Positions 5,182-5,454 of a DNA stretch of 5,454 nucleotides are shown here, piece after piece. This DNA comes from Bordetella parapertussis (GTDB lineage Bacteria; Pseudomonadota; Gammaproteobacteria; Burkholderiales; SG8-39). Below the pieces are notes generated by a model. The model was given only the letters and a program-made list of their open reading frames with translations, had not been told where the DNA came from and did no database searches. The position numbers and the translations under genes were made by a program. Position 1 is the stretch's first letter, and each line of letters begins with the position of its first letter. The stretch spans positions 1 through 5,454 of the forward strand of contig CAMDRY010000245.1 of NCBI GenBank assembly GCA_945906975.1. Reading direction: 5' to 3'.

Positions 5182-5454
5182 TTAGGCTGAACCGAGGGTG
5201 GCGCCGCGCGGTCCGGCCAGCATGTTGATCTGGCGGTCATGGAAGGCGCGCACACCGGGCCGGTGGGCGATGCTGATGATCGCCGATTGCGGCAGCCGCT
5301 CCCGCAATAGCGCGTACATCGCGTTTTCAAGATGCTCATCGAGCGATGCGGTCGCCTCGTCAAGGAACAGCCAGTCCGGTCGGTGGAGCAGGGCGCGCGC
5401 GATGGCGAGGCGTTGTTGTTCCCCCGGACTCAACTGCATGGCCCAGCCCTGGCG
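5182..5454 (-). CDS. ABC transporter ATPase end (SbmA/BacA-YddA-like), C-terminal fragment
   Basis: The minus-strand frame is open at the right window edge and ends with TAA (5184-5182), giving the last 90 residues of an ABC transporter. The fragment holds the signature motif LSPGEQQRLAIARALL, Walker B WLFLDEAT, the D-loop SLDE, and the switch His in SIAHR. It is thus the second half of a nucleotide-binding domain. The wording (RPDWLFLDEATASLDE, ERLPQSAIISIAHR, then FHDRQI) resembles fused permease-ATPases of the SbmA/BacA/YddA group, which carry an N-terminal membrane domain. That domain is outside the window, so the group assignment is tentative. The substrate cannot be told. The in-frame Met at 5439 is internal to the signature region and is not the start. 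Confidence 0.88.
   Translation of the reverse strand, partial: RQGWAMQLSPGEQQRLAIARALLHRPDWLFLDEATASLDEHLENAMYALLRERLPQSAIISIAHRPGVRAFHDRQINMLAGPRGATLGSA

Noticed and set aside
5115..5363. An 82-residue minus-strand frame near the right end
   Set aside because: It is out of frame with the ABC transporter motifs, is Arg/Ser-rich, and runs through the intergenic stems.

Overview
The window looks like ordinary chromosome from a proteobacterium, most likely a gamma- or betaproteobacterium. The evidence is moderately high GC (clearly above half by eye), dense gene packing, and a set of typical proteobacterial genes: RoxA/YcfD ribosomal oxygenase, PrxQ/Bcp peroxiredoxin, SlyD, a diderm-type small lipoprotein, and an SbmA/BacA-YddA-like ABC transporter. 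No transposase, integrase, tRNA, rRNA, CRISPR array or phage gene is visible. The genus cannot be named from this sequence.

Layout. Bases 1-222 (+) are the C-terminal end of a YycJ-type metallo-beta-lactamase-fold hydrolase. It converges on a 56-residue Ala/Pro-rich lipoprotein gene (317-487, -), and the two share a near-perfect bidirectional terminator (275-304). Next come two minus-strand genes in one likely operon: roxA (1169-2317), then a gene for a DUF7931-type protein of unknown function (642-1148). A 128-base divergent intergenic region separates roxA from a rightward block: a PrxQ/Bcp peroxiredoxin (2446-2928), SlyD peptidyl-prolyl isomerase (3022-3525), and a membrane-anchored stand-alone glutamate-synthase-like FMN/3Fe-4S protein (3615-5111). 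From the right edge, the 3' end of an ABC transporter gene (5182-5454, -) converges on the last of these. The 70-base gap between them can form overlapping stems.

How the genes may work together. RoxA hydroxylates ribosomal protein L16, so it acts in translation maintenance. The peroxiredoxin and SlyD are peroxide-defence and folding functions. The glutamate-synthase-like protein is a redox flavoenzyme of unknown substrate. I see no integrated multi-gene system. The least understood parts are the RoxA-associated DUF7931 protein, the membrane-tethered GltB-like domain without a glutaminase, the tiny lipoprotein, and a possible leaderless/bidirectional promoter at roxA. No exciting undescribed system is evident.
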